Source of the DNA: Erpobdella octoculata
Lineage: Eukaryota > Annelida > Clitellata > Hirudinida > Erpobdellidae
Assembly: GCA_963978895.1 (NCBI GenBank)
Contig: OZ022247.1
Coordinates: 6,047,937 to 6,111,936 of the forward strand
Length of the DNA stretch: 64,000 nucleotides
Direction of reading: 5' to 3'
Part shown: positions 53,201 through 64,000 of the stretch, piece by piece
How the letters are laid out: each line of letters begins with the position of its first letter
Position numbering within the stretch: position 1 is the stretch's first letter
The notes under the pieces: model-generated
Database searches by the model: none
What the model was told of the DNA's origin: nothing
What the model saw: only the letters and a program-made list of their open reading frames with translations
Position numbers and translations under genes: made by a program

Positions 53201-53724
53201 CGAGCATGGTACTACATTTTTCTTATACATGCTTCTTTCCTTTTCTCTTTCCAATATGGCTTTATACCGTGTTGATATGGCATCCAGTGTCTCTGGATAC
53301 CCGAGTGATGGACTAAGTTTTGCCACTGAACATTTGCACTGTTCAGCCACTCTGTGGGTTTTGAATCTGGAAATGAGACAGTTTTATACATCACTGAGTT
53401 TTCATTACAATACAATACAATATAACTGTTATTTAGCCTTATCAAGAATATAGAGACTGGCTCAAAAGTGAGAATATCGGCAGATGTTGTACTCGTGGGC
53501 CCATTTTACGGAACAAACAGATTAACTAGGAATTTAGAGCGGAAACAGGAGCAAGTTCAAAATTTAGTCTATTATAAATTTTGATTTTAATGAAAACATA
53601 AAGAAATTTTTAAATATAAAATGATAAACTTTCTGCATTTGCAGTCAGGATCGTTGGACATTGCATAATTCAAAGGTGGTTTAACAAATGTGGCCTGGTA
53701 TTCGCTCCTTGACGAACTGTCCAT
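50272..53724 (-). CDS. Unknown Cys/Gln-rich protein with SEYQ motif, 3 exons, 366 aa
   Basis: Exons (minus): 53630-53724, 53170-53366, 50272-51080. Phases agree at both joins (AA+A Lys32; A+GC Ser98); total 1101 nt including TGA. Exon 1 starts MDSSSRSEYQATFVKPPLNY; SEYQxxF resembles the repeat of microtubule-binding MDM1 and related axonemal proteins, but only one copy is clear. Exon 2 has CKCRK, EQCKCS and a basic helix ILEREKERSMYKK. Exon 3 has many Cys pairs (CDQCC, CSKCKQF, CKDCNDYCC), a Q/H/P-rich stretch, and the charged C-terminus RPPTIEDLQRRPYEGC followed by EYMTPDDWYTVS. No signal peptide or TM segment. The exon 1 donor (gtttat) is weak, so exon 1 is the least certain. It could be a ciliary or sperm structural protein; function unknown. 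Confidence 0.65.
51350..51770 (+). repeat. Dispersed repeat R2, copy 2
   Basis: Same orientation and block order as 36690-37130, within the last intron of the unknown gene. Confidence 0.75.
51985..52560 (-). pseudogene. Decayed LINE reverse transcriptase C-terminal region
   Basis: Minus strand. One open piece (52030-52227) reads LVSALILSRIDYCYFLHYGL then PENTLQPLDKVFIFAARLVS, the region downstream of RT in CR1/L2-like LINEs. FVFDSKLTLSSQVHSITKSC lies just upstream in another frame. Unrelated to the intact LINE at 17892-19448. Confidence 0.7.
52666..53040. repeat. Recent 190-bp tandem duplication
   Basis: Copies start at 52666 and 52856 (aaagaatctacacagatttt) and differ at only a few bases. 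Intronic. Confidence 0.93.
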
Positions 53725-54904
53725 GTTTTAAAACCGTAGTTGAATTTTTGTGCTTATTTCGTATATATTTTTTGTTTTTTGGATTCAATCTTGTACATAA
53801 ACAAAATTGAGACGCAACGTTTATATAGAAAACTGACGTGTTCGATGATGAAGCTCTTCATTTAAAACATTTAACATTCCAACATGTTTCGCAGATAATC
53901 CATATTTATAGGCTTTCGAAAAATCACAATAACTGAAATGCAAAGTTGCAATTTATGTCTTCCATCTCCGCTCATTCTCCACAGGGATTGTTAAGGGTGT
54001 TAGTTATGCGGTGTCTAGGACAAAAACGGAACTATATAAAACGTAAAATACAGAGATGTTGCGAGTACTTATATGGTGCGAGTACGAGAACGAGTACCAA
54101 GGCTTCGAGTACGAGTACGATTACTTAAAAAACGTACTCGAGTTGTACTCGAGTTTGAGTACCAAGTACTACATCTCTGGTAAAAATAAGCTTTTATATA
54201 GCTTTATTCAGAATTTTTTGTTCAATTAAAACAACATCTGAAAATTTAGCTTAAAGTACAATACTTTTTTCACAAGAAGGTATCTAATCTAGGTCAAGAC
54301 GGGGGCACCTTTCCCAACATTATTTGCTTATGTTGCGTACCTCTGCAACGGCTAAATATTTATTATTGGAGAGATGTGATATCCCTGCTAAATAATCTCT
54401 GTTTTTGCAAAAATGTTCCCTCAGTCAGAAATTCCTGGCTACGCGCCTGAATAACACGTCCACTTTTTCAGCTCAGAACACAGCGAGGACATCTTGATTT
54501 CATCGACATTTCTGTACTTCTGACTTTCCTTTAGCAACTTTTTGTTTAAATTACGCGACACCGATTTTATCAAATGTTACCTAGAGTGTGAAGAGAGGAA
54601 AAAGCTAATCACGGGAGAGTCCTAGAAAAAAGCGGGGTCTAATACCTCTACAAAGTCTAGATAATCTGTTACGTAATTAAAACTTTTTCATCTTAAAATT
54701 TTGTATTATGTATGCAAAAATTTTTATTTTTTAATAGATTACTCAAATTAGAGGCTTAAATCTAATTTTAGAAATAATAATAAAGTTGTCGTTTCAAAGT
54801 TTTGTGCGGGCTCAAAACGTAAACAACAACATAACATAAGTCTCATAAGTAACACGCACTGTGGCGTTGATTCTACAGATACAAAGATTTGTTGTTAACT
54901 AAAA
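53725..54904. promoter_or_regulatory. Divergent intergenic region (1.2 kb)
   Basis: Lies between the start codons of the unknown gene (minus) and CDIN1 (plus), so both promoters should be here. It contains a 129-bp MITE (54051-54179). No TATA box or other core element stands out. Confidence 0.45.
54051..54179. mobile_element. hAT-type MITE, 129 bp
   Basis: Ends cagagatgttgcgagtact and aagtactacatctctg form imperfect inverted repeats; the interior is gagtac repeats with inverted symmetry. Flanks gtaaaata and gtaaaaat match 6/8. Related fragment at 5193-5286. Confidence 0.65.
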
Positions 54905-57900
54905 ATGAAGTTGTCTAAATATTTAAATATTGTGAGAGATATAGAAGCAGACAAAACATCTATTGATTGTTTGTCCAATTTACAGTCGAAACATCCAGAG
55001 TAAGTTACAAATACATTGAAAAAGTATAGTAACTATACTTTTTCAATGTGTTTTTTGTTTTTGAGACAACCTAACAATTATTGTCATCAAGTTTATATCA
55101 AAATTTTGCTTGATTTGATTTTTGGTAAAGGTTCCCTTTGACGGCCCGTGTGGCGGATTAATACATAATTCTCGGCTATAATTAACTATAAACACGATTA
55201 AAAGTAAACACTAGTTTAAAAATTATGATAATTAGTATAAGTAATTTATTTAAAATGGGAAAATGTCATATAAAAAAATAAATAATGTAATTATAATTTA
55301 TGTACGTTTGAGTTTTAAGGAAAAGTTTAAACGAAGGATTTGAAGGAAAAGTTTAAACGACGCAAACACACAATGTTCGCTTACAAATATTCAAATTTCG
55401 ACGTTGCTTCGAATAAACTACTTTTTTTAACATTTATTTTTTAGTTTTTCTTTATTAAAAATTTGAAATTTCGTTTATTTAAAGAAGTTAACTTAGTTTA
55501 ATAATTTCCAATTTTCTTACTTCTTGCAAACCGTCCCGAGTTACCGGGCGGTGAGTTTTAAAATTTTAATGGAATTTTTATTTACAACTGATAGTTTGTT
55601 TTATAAATAAAATTTTATTATAAACTAATTTTATTTATTTTTTATTCATTTCATTCATACGATCATCGTACCTCACCACTCACAACTACGATGTAAATAG
55701 GGCTTGAAAGGGTACTACTTACGTTTTCAAAGTCTCTCAAATTACGATAAATGTTTTTTTTTTAAATTAAAATTGGTATTAAATTTGTTTTTTTATGTTA
55801 TTGTGATAAAATAAAAATAATACGATTATTTTTCGGCACGGGCCGTCAAAGGGAACCTTTACCTGATTTTTATAATATAGAATTTAAATTTATAAGATGG
55901 AAAATCTTATATAAAGTATAAAGTTGGGTTGAGTAAACTACAATTTTGTTTTTAGAGTTGACAAATGTACATTGTTGAGTATATTAGACCAGGAATTCCA
56001 GGTTAGACTTATTTATTAATAGTAAAACCTTATTAGTTGATTGCTAATAATATAATATAATAATATTACATTATTTAATTAATTTAATCGTTGTTTTGTC
56101 AAATCTGTTGAAGCGAAAAATGAAGAGGACCTATCGTAGGCACACTACAGCTGAGAAAATGAATGAACACTATTTTAGGTTTCATAACTTATGAATTTTG
56201 ATAACTGTCTCGATTTAATGAAGTTTAAACTAACATGTGTTAATAAACAGGTACTGTGAAAATTCCCAACAAAATGTTTGCAAGCATGTCATACTTTCTA
56301 TGGCTCAACAAGTTTGTTAAACTAGAGCAGCTTATATTTTGGTTTTATGGTTCATAAGTTTTGTTTTCTTCGTTATTTCATCTCATCATATTTGAATGGC
56401 TTTTGTTGATTTGTTGATGAAAATAATTATAACAGTAATGCAAAATTACTTTTTCTTTTTAGGAAGAGTTGTCTCCTTGTTTATTGGGTCGAATAATATT
56501 GGAGCGACATTTGGCATTCACTAAATATGAAGGAATCAGTGGTTGGTTGAATTCTTCTTCTGTTATAAAAATTTTACAATCATCAAGTTTCTCAATTATT
56601 TTCTAATATATGTTATTTACTGAGTTTTTTTATTTATTAATTGATTTTAAATGAAAGCCTCTAAAGCAGAGGTTAATCAGCTGATGAAAGAACCATGGAG
56701 AATTGAAGATCCGATACTCGCTTCGGAAATAAATCTGGTTACTTTTTATTCTGTAGTTGGTTTGTTTTAGATTAATTTTTTTATATAATATGATATTTTT
56801 GTTTGTTTATTTTTATTCAGTGCGTGGCATCAGACATCCTTTACGGGCCCATTTCTAATACACGCAAGCAGTAAGTTGTCATCTTCATAACATGAAGACT
56901 AATATATCTTCTCTTGTGTCTGATTTATTACTTTTATTGTTTTATTTCATAATAAATTATTGATTTCATATTAATTTTTTTTATTTCATATTAAATTATT
57001 TTATTTCATATTAAATTATTTTATTTCATATTAGATTGTTTAATTTTACATTAAATTATTTTATTTCACATTAAATTATTTTATTTTACATTAAATTTAT
57101 TTATTTCACTTTAAGTTATTTTATTTCACATTAAATTATTTTATTTTACATTAAATTTATTTATTTCACTTTAAGTTATTTTATTTCACATTAAATTATT
57201 TTATTTTACATTAAATTATTTTATTTTACATTAAATTATTTTATTTCACATTAATTTTTTTTTTCGCACTGAATTATATTTTTACTATCTTAAATTAGAA
57301 TAACTTTTTTTTATAATTTATATATTACAGATCAGTTGGGCATGAATACGAAGTCATTTTAGAACAAAAGTTGACCAAAGCTGCTTTGCCATATCAAAGT
57401 TCATTTGATTTCTTTTAGATTTTCAGAAGTTTTTTTACAGAACTACAAATTATTGTCTCATTCGTTTAGATGAAAAACATTTAAGATCTCGTGGATTCGA
57501 CAAAACTCCGGACATTGTTCTGCAAATCCCAATCGGTTGGTGCCGTTTGTTACATATTTTTGATTTATTCTTGTTTTGATTTAAACAAATAATTTATGTT
57601 TGTATGTATGTATGATTTAAAAAAGGTAATTTAAACTAATAAAACAACTTCAGCTGTTGGAGATTCTATAGTGGCATGGATTGAATCAAAAGCTTCCTTT
57701 GGGGACAGAGAAAGTCACGAGGGATACCTCAACGACCAGTATTGGTCATATCAAAACCGGTTGATACTTATTATTTTGTTTTATTCATTAATGATGCTTA
57801 TAGTAATATGTGTTTATAAATTGCGATCATCTCATTATGTATATATATATATATATATATATACAAACCTGGGCATCTACATAGACTTTAGAACATTAAA

Positions 57901-58061
57901 TAATACATGCAATTAGAATAATGTTCATTTTAAGGTTTGGACCAGGGCTGGTAATCTATTGGCATGGTTTTATTGAAGAATTAAATGTGGACAAAGATTC
58001 TGGTATAATTCTCAGGGATTCTTTTCCAGAGCATTTTGAAGTCATCAATGTTTCAGACTGA
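54905..58061 (+). CDS. CDIN1: CDIN1 (C15orf41) homologue, 11 exons, 280 aa
   Basis: Predicted PD-(D/E)XK nuclease that in vertebrates partners codanin-1; mutations in human CDIN1 cause congenital dyserythropoietic anaemia I. Exons: 54905-54999, 55956-56001, 56114-56178, 56251-56311, 56463-56541, 56658-56737, 56821-56870, 57331-57398, 57470-57535, 57654-57759, 57935-58061. Every intron is GT-AG and phases agree, 843 nt including TGA. Recognition blocks: [11 protein letters not shown] (38-47), GRIILERHL, the block [10 protein letters not shown] (160-169), [12 protein letters not shown] (191-202) with candidate catalytic Asp196, [10 protein letters not shown] (212-221) with Glu214-x-Lys216, [20 protein letters not shown] and then WHGFIEEL. 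Length matches the ~281-residue human protein. The N-terminus (31 residues in exon 1) is the least conserved part. Confidence 0.93.
55013..55049. repeat. Perfect 18-bp-arm inverted repeat
   Basis: acattgaaaaagtatagt and its complement around a single central A, 13 bp after the exon 1 donor of CDIN1. It may fold in the pre-mRNA; no function known. Confidence 0.7.
55124..55863. mobile_element. TIR DNA transposon, 740 bp, perfect TSD
   Basis: Terminal inverted repeats of at least 27 bp (ggtaaaggttccctttgacg then gcccgtg) are identical at both ends, flanked by exact TGATTTTT (55116-55123 and 55864-55871). The interior is AT-rich without coding sequence. The GG start and 8-bp duplication do not fit a standard hAT end; P- or Merlin-like families are possible. 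It fills most of CDIN1 intron 1. Confidence 0.88.
56990..57265. repeat. 20-bp minisatellite, ~13 copies
   Basis: attttatttcacattaaatt with cat/cac variants, in CDIN1 intron 7. Confidence 0.92.
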
Positions 58062-58436
58062 TGTTTTATACTCTTGTTTTTATTATTAACATTGTTTTAT
58101 ATTTTTAATAATAAATTTAAAATCAACCCGTTGTATATTTTTATTTGAGATGAAACTCAAAATATGAATTTATAATATCTGGAAATCCGAAATCACTGTT
58201 GAAAATACACAAATTTGTTCAAATCAAAACGTAAAAATCATATCTAACAAATTATAATGCGACAATAATAATCCCAGTGAAAAATTATATTACAAATCGA
58301 TACATTTTGCGAAAAGAAAAAGGAAGGATTTCATGATAAGCCATTGATAGAATATTTAAAACAATGTTTCAGTATAATAAAAATGGCAGAGATAAATTTT
58401 GTTAACTAATTTTGAAATGCTAAAATTCGATAAAAA
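58062..58436. other. Shared 3' region of CDIN1 and the PDZ gene
   Basis: 375 bp between convergent stop codons. AATAAA at 58110-58115 can serve CDIN1; TTTATT at 58140-58145 is AATAAA for the minus-strand PDZ gene. The two 3' UTRs may therefore overlap. Confidence 0.55.
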
Positions 58437-61400
58437 TTATTCAATGACGGTGAGAACGATGGTCCCCTCACACTGTTTCAGCATAGAAACAGCTTCATGG
58501 TGAGACAATCCGTCCAGGCTTTCCCCGTTTACGGCGACCAGTTTGTCTCCTCTTTTGAGTCTTCCGTCGAGTGCTGCGACACTTCCTTCGTAAACGTTTC
58601 TCACGTAGATCGGCAAATTTCCTTGCGGGCTGCCGTACCCTCCCACGATGCTGAAGCCATAACCTCCTGCCTCCTTGTGAAGGGTTACTATTTTAATTTG
58701 ACCGTCCTCTATTGAACGATTCCTGAAGTTTGTGAAGAAAAAGATTTAATAAAATGGGTTGAACATGGAAGTAATAATAATAATGTAGTCTCATATGAAA
58801 AATAATATTATAAGTTATTAAAATTCATGCCAATAAACTCTTAGATTAATTGAAATATTGAAAATTAAAATAATCAATCTTGCCTTCCTTGTGAATTGCG
58901 TTCGTCCGTTTTCATTAGCGACTTCTTTGCAGTAATGTTTTCCTGTCGCGCACCTACCGAAAGATTGCAAATAATTTGTTCACTAAATTTTCCGAATAAA
59001 TAAAAAAAATTCAATTTTAACCTCTTAAAATTTCAAATGAAATCGAATCAGGAGCTTTCTGTATTGTTTGGATGGCTTGATTAATACTCATGCTATCTGT
59101 TGATTCCTCGTTGATACTTAAAATTCTGTCATTCACCTGCAATAATTACACTTTCATGTGCACATGGCATTTTATTACATTTAAAACATTTGATAGACTA
59201 TCTCTATATATAAAAATGACTGTCTGTATGTATGCTTGTCTTTTATGCAAATCCGAACTGCTGAACCAATTTGAACAAAATTTGACGAGGAGATAGTTCT
59301 CAAAAGGAGAAAAAGAGGTTTAACATACAAATTTATTGTTTAAGATAAATATAACCATAGAATATAGAAATGAGTAAGAGATAATAAAATGCTTGCAAAA
59401 ATTAACAAATAAAAAAATTCTTACTTGGAACTTCTTACAAATAGCTTCTTGTCCTTTGACCTCTTTGATAATAATAGGAGATCCCTCGTCTATATAAGCG
59501 GAATCTCGTTCAAGAACAAACATCACAAAACCGCGGTCAAACCTGGAAAGTTCTACTTTGATGACATCTGCAGTTGATGGACCTATATATATTTATATAT
59601 ATATAATTGTAAATTATAATGATTAGTCCTATGTGATAATTACCACTTATATTGATATAGAGCTATTTAAAAAATGATTCATGGTTAATTTTTTTCCTAA
59701 GGTTCAGTTCATAGACAGAACAAGGTTGCATAGTTTATATATCTTAATTTCAACACATTCCAGGCTGTTTTTGGTTAGTGAGTAGAAAGCACCTTCATGG
59801 AGAAGATTGCTCAACTGAACCTAGCAATTAAAACCATTCTCTAAATAGAATTAAATGTGATGTCAAAGTAGTTGAGCATCTCCCAGTTTCACAGATTATA
59901 AAAAATTAATGCCATCTTAAAACTGGTAAAATGGTGATTTACCATGAATTGTAACTCGACTTAAGGAGCTTCAAACTATAATGTATCTTTACATGCATGT
60001 CATAACGAATGGTTTCAAAACCCACACAAGTGTTAAATTTTGTTCTAGTATAAGAAATGTGATGATGAAGATGATGTTGTGATGATTGGAATGGATTTTT
60101 TTTATTTATTACTCTATTTTCTAAAATGATTTTTCCAACTGCAGCTTTTATAAAAGAAAGAAATAAAACAAGACCGATTATAAATTTGACTTAGGTTTAA
60201 ACATAATCGAACAAGCCAGTGTGCTTTAAACAAAAAATATATTTTTTAATGAATTCATAAAATAAACATTTTACATGACGACAAAATTCATTTGTCCGTG
60301 TTTTAACGACTTGACCTTTCAAAATTCCTGAAGCACACCAAAAAGCTGCATGCTAACCGCTAACATTCAAATTCTGTGCAGAATCTTAACGATTTGTAGA
60401 AAAAATTCATGAATAGAGTTATTACACATAAACCAAATTTATCAAATCAAATAAAATTTATTTAACGCCAATGTCGTAAACGAATCTGAGGCGGGATAAT
60501 ATTTATGAATATAATAAGTAATTATATTCTCAATTAACACTTTTTATATTTAAAATCATTTTTATTCAAAGTTAATTAATAGAGGTGCATTCAATTCATA
60601 TTTCATGTCATTTTCAGTAGAAAAAAGTTGCAACAATAAAAATTAACTAAAAATGTAGAAAATTAGTAAATAATAAATATTGTAAGCAAAATTGTTCTTG
60701 TTCATTGCATCACAACGATAATTAGAAACCTTTTTTGAAGTGGCAGTGTAAAAATTATTTAAATACAATGTTACTCTATTAATTCATAATTAAAAATAAT
60801 TATGTAGTTATATGAACTTTAATAATTATTTAACTAAAACATCTTAAATGTTTGAAATGTTTGATGGTTTTTTTATTTTAAATGTTTGAAATTTAAAATA
60901 AAAAATACATCAAATTAAAAAAAATTATTTAAATTACTAAATAAATTTATTGAAAATAATTAATAAACATCACATACGTTTTTGAAGTTTCTCAGGAACA
61001 CCTGCCATCATTCCTCCATACATTCCCGATGTTTTCTTGGGTCTCAACCTTCGCACAGTCAGTCGAACCATTCCCATGGATGACTGCAAATGGAGAATAT
61101 GTCATAAATATATTACTCATCATGTGTTACATATGTCATATCACATCAAATCACATCATGTCATACTTTATGTCATATCATATACTACAACACAGTACAT
61201 TATATTCACACATCACATATTTAATGTGATATAAATATTTTTGAATCACTTTTAATAATTCTGCTGCTGCTTCTTGCCCTTTGAAAGTCTTCTTGTTGAT
61301 GGAAAGTATTTCATCTCCGGGTTTTAACTTTCCGTCGGCTTCGGCAAGTCCTCCCTTAAGCTGAAATGAATTAAAACTGAATTAGAATAATAGTAAATTA

Positions 61401-63956
61401 AAATAAACTCAAAAACAAAAGAAAATGGACTAAGAATAAATAAATTAAAATTTAATAATACATTAATTGAGGGAAAATTAATTTAAAAACAAAGCAAAAA
61501 TAAAATGAGAATAAATAATTGAACAAAAAAATAAAAATTAAATGATTATATACGAAACGACTCCTAACCAGTTCACAGACATAAATACTGGAATCGTGAT
61601 GCCTGCCAATAATCGTTATTCCAAGATTCTGACCGGGTTTCTTATTGAGATCAACATTCATTGTTTCATAATGTTCTTCCATTGCAACTGAATCTTCTGG
61701 TGGCCTACTTACTGATAATATCACCTTCATTGGTCCCTGCTTCAGATGTTTCATCGCCGTTTCTCGACTCACGCTTTCGAGACTAGCATTGTTGACCTAT
61801 TTTAATATTTAAACAAAATTAAAAAAAAAACAAATTTGCAATTTAATTAATTAATGACAAACTCACTTTTACAATCACGTCACCAATTTTTAACCTCCCA
61901 TCTTTGTCGGCAGCACCATTTTTACTTATGTCACTGACTACTATCGATCCCTATCAAAGTAAGAAAACAAGTAAATAAAATCATTGCAACAAATCAAATA
62001 AAGAAATTATATTAAACTCAAGTATTAAAACAAATTTTATAAAAAATAAATTTAGTACATTTTGTAAATAATTGTATAAAACAGAAAAATTGATAAATGA
62101 AAATAATTTAAATTCACAGGTAGCGTGTCATTCCCTCCAATGATGCTGATTCCCAAGCCACCGTTTTCTCTCATGAGTTCAATGGCCATTAAATTATCTG
62201 CATGTTTCGGAGATGAAGTTTCTGATTTCATAGATGTCTGTTCACCATTTGTAACTTTTACTGCGAGATTTTTGGGCAAATCAGAGCCATCTGCTAATAT
62301 TTGTTGAAATTAAAAAAAAAACTTCCTCTTAAAAATGACAGCAAGAACAAAAAGAAAAAATTTAAACAATTGTTTAAAAGTCTAAATTATTTAAACTAAG
62401 AATTAACTTAAATGTTTATTCATCTGAAAAATGTTTTTGCTACCTTTAGTTGGTTCACTGCTGAAATAAAAATTCTTATTGAGAGATTCCAATGAGGAGG
62501 TTTTTGAATTAGCATTCTGGTTGTTAGTGTCACTGAACAAACTGTTTCCTGCTGACTATTTAGTGAGGAAATATGTTTTTGAGGTGTTTTTGGTAGATTT
62601 TTTAGATACAGTTTCTCAATTTCATTAATACTGCTAGCAGTATATCATAGTTGTTGTAATTTATAAACCATATTCTTATCACAGTTTATAATCATCATCC
62701 CCATTAACTTCCACATCATCACTGTTTTATAGCTTTATAAGTTATAGTAATATCATGTGTTTTTATAACAATAATAATGATAAGTAATATAAAATGTTTT
62801 ATTCTAATTGAAATACTGAGAAAAAATCTCAATACCAAAGGAACAGCCAGATATTCTGCACTTTTTGTCTTCTTCAAGCCTTCGGAATTTTCAACACTTA
62901 AAAATGTGTTATTCGATGATGAACTGTCATTATGTAAACCAACTGCTCCCAAACTTAATCTTGGCTTGTTCTAAGAGTATAACAAACAGTGTGAGTGATG
63001 AGAAATTAAACTTGTTGATATTCAATAAACAAAATGTAAAATATTTAGAATTATTTGACATTCAATGAAAATAAATCCCGATTATTGAAACCTGAAATTT
63101 TGGTGATGGTAGAGGACTCTTTGGATTGAGCGCAATTTTATTTAAATTTTCAGGATTCCTTGATATAAGAAAATAAACAAAATAAAACACAAATTTTAAA
63201 AGGTACTTTAAAACTAACAAAAGTAAAAATAAAGACAAATTTTAAAACAAAACCATGAATAAAACATGAAAAAAGTATAAACGTCTGATAAAATGTTTTT
63301 ATAAAACAAGTTATAAAATGAGCAATAATATTAACAGCCCACCTGAGAAGGACAATATGGACAACAGGAGTTTTAAGAGATTTTATTATGAATGAAGAAT
63401 TTAAATGGCTCCTCTCGTGCAAAACTTGATTGTTAATCTGAATTCAAGATGTGGTAATAAGTCATATTACTGTGTAGATATCATGTTATTTTAAATCACT
63501 GAATGTCCATAATATCATATTATTTTAATTTATTGAATGTCCATAATATCATGTTATTTTAATTCATTGAATATCCATAATATCATGTTATTTTAATTCA
63601 TTGAATATCCATAATATCATGTTATTTTAATTCACTGAATATCCATAATATCATGTCATTTTAATTCATTTAATGTCCATAATATCGAGTCAAATGTCCA
63701 TAAATGCCAGAAAGAATGATCACAAGAACATGTTTCTAGCTAACTTCAAGAAGTTCATCACCAGGCCTAATCCTTCCATCATAATCAGCTGCACTGCCAC
63801 CTTGAACAGCGGCCACAAACGTGTTCATTTGATCTAAGTTTTTGTTTCCTGCCAAAATCAGCCCGAGGTTGGACTTGGGTTGACCAAGGTCAATGTCGAA
63901 TGACATGAGATCTCCTGTCAGGTGGCCATATCTCTGCTCAATCTCTTCAGCTTCGT
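58437..63956 (-). CDS. MUPP1/PATJ-like multi-PDZ scaffold, C-terminal 650 aa
   Basis: Junction/polarity scaffold that clusters membrane proteins by binding C-termini. Exons (minus): 63745-63956, 63343-63437, 63092-63158, 62836-62970, 62444-62555, 62118-62293, 61867-61950, 61569-61796, 61250-61360, 60978-61083, 59425-59582, 59022-59136, 58884-58953, 58437-58722. Phases agree throughout; 5' exons lie beyond the window. Five PDZ domains at visible residues ~18-102, 241-323, 339-425, 447-533 and 563-650, with ligand loops NLGLIL, GLGISI, NLGITI, an unusual GFVMFV, and GYGFSI. The last domain (GYGFSIVGGYGSPQGNLPIY and DGRLKRGDKLVAVNG) closely resembles the final PDZ of vertebrate MPDZ/PATJ and ends at the stop. 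The intron after 58884 begins GC (aag|gcaaga) rather than GT. Confidence 0.9.
59201..59312 (+). mobile_element. Helentron-like 5' end fragment
   Basis: tctctatatataaaaatgac, tgtctgtatgtatgcttgtc and tttatgcaaatccgaactgc then tgaaccaatttgaac match the common 5' end of Helentron-type elements as I know them, and share TCTATATATA-AAA with 41958. No CTAG 3' end, so truncated. In an intron of the PDZ gene. Confidence 0.55.
59583..60977 (-). other. Large intron of the PDZ gene (1.4 kb)
   Basis: AT-rich. I see no repeat, exon or RNA gene in it. The coding frame joins directly from 60978 to 59582 (split Arg codon). Confidence 0.6.
63474..63695. repeat. 34-bp minisatellite, ~6 copies
   Basis: aatgtccataatatcatgtt then attttaattcattg, in the intron between the first two visible PDZ-gene exons. 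Confidence 0.92.
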
Positions 63957-64000
63957 CTGATTGATTAAAATTATTTATTTGAATTAAAACTTCAAAAGGT

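Noticed and set aside
58497..58715. Plus-strand ORFs over PDZ exons (58497-58715, 62125-62307, 62777-62974)
   Set aside because: Antisense shadows of the minus-strand PDZ-gene exons.

Overview
The window is eukaryotic: about 70% A+T, with spliced genes, large introns, long microsatellites and many decayed transposons. No prokaryotic operon, phage or CRISPR structure is present. A leucokinin-type neuropeptide receptor, a MUPP1/PATJ-type multi-PDZ scaffold, a Penelope-like element and Helitron/Helentron-like ends together point to a protostome animal. A spiralian (annelid or mollusc) is my guess, with low confidence.

Four protein-coding genes were put together by reading GT(C)-AG splice sites and checking phase across every junction. 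(1) 41314 to 2690, minus: a complete 6-exon, 435-residue class A GPCR of leucokinin-receptor type, with introns of 5.2, 21.5, 9.5, 0.7 and 0.4 kb; about 3% of the span is coding. (2) 53724 to 50272, minus: a 3-exon, 366-residue Cys/Gln-rich protein of unknown function with an N-terminal SEYQ motif. (3) 54905 to 58061, plus: a complete 11-exon, 280-residue CDIN1 (C15orf41) nuclease homologue. (4) 63956 to 58437, minus: the last 14 exons (650 residues, five PDZ domains) of a MUPP1/PATJ-like scaffold whose 5' part lies beyond the window. Genes 2 and 3 are divergent about 1.2 kb apart; genes 3 and 4 converge with 375 bp between their stop codons.

The rest is mostly mobile and tandem DNA. Several transposons can be delimited to the base by terminal inverted repeats and 8-bp target duplications: 28523-30395 (TSD CTGATATT), 44825-45835 (ATTAAAAC), 55124-55863 (TGATTTTT), and less perfectly 17000-20181, 48813-49917 and 54051-54179. 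Nesting is visible: a LINE inside a ZMYM1-like hAT that itself landed in a GAT microsatellite, and a SINE with its own TSD inside a hAT transposase. Other items are a Penelope-like GIY-YIG ORF between (TA)n tracts, Helitron-like elements ending CTAG inside (AT)n tracts (one with a 157-bp tandem array), a 5S rRNA-like fragment, a ~172-bp degenerate tandem array, and very long microsatellites, including about 730 bp of pure (ATGT)n.

I see no convincing new multi-gene system. The most useful results are the receptor and its glycosylation-rich extracellular loop, the unknown 366-residue gene, and the base-resolved nested transposons.
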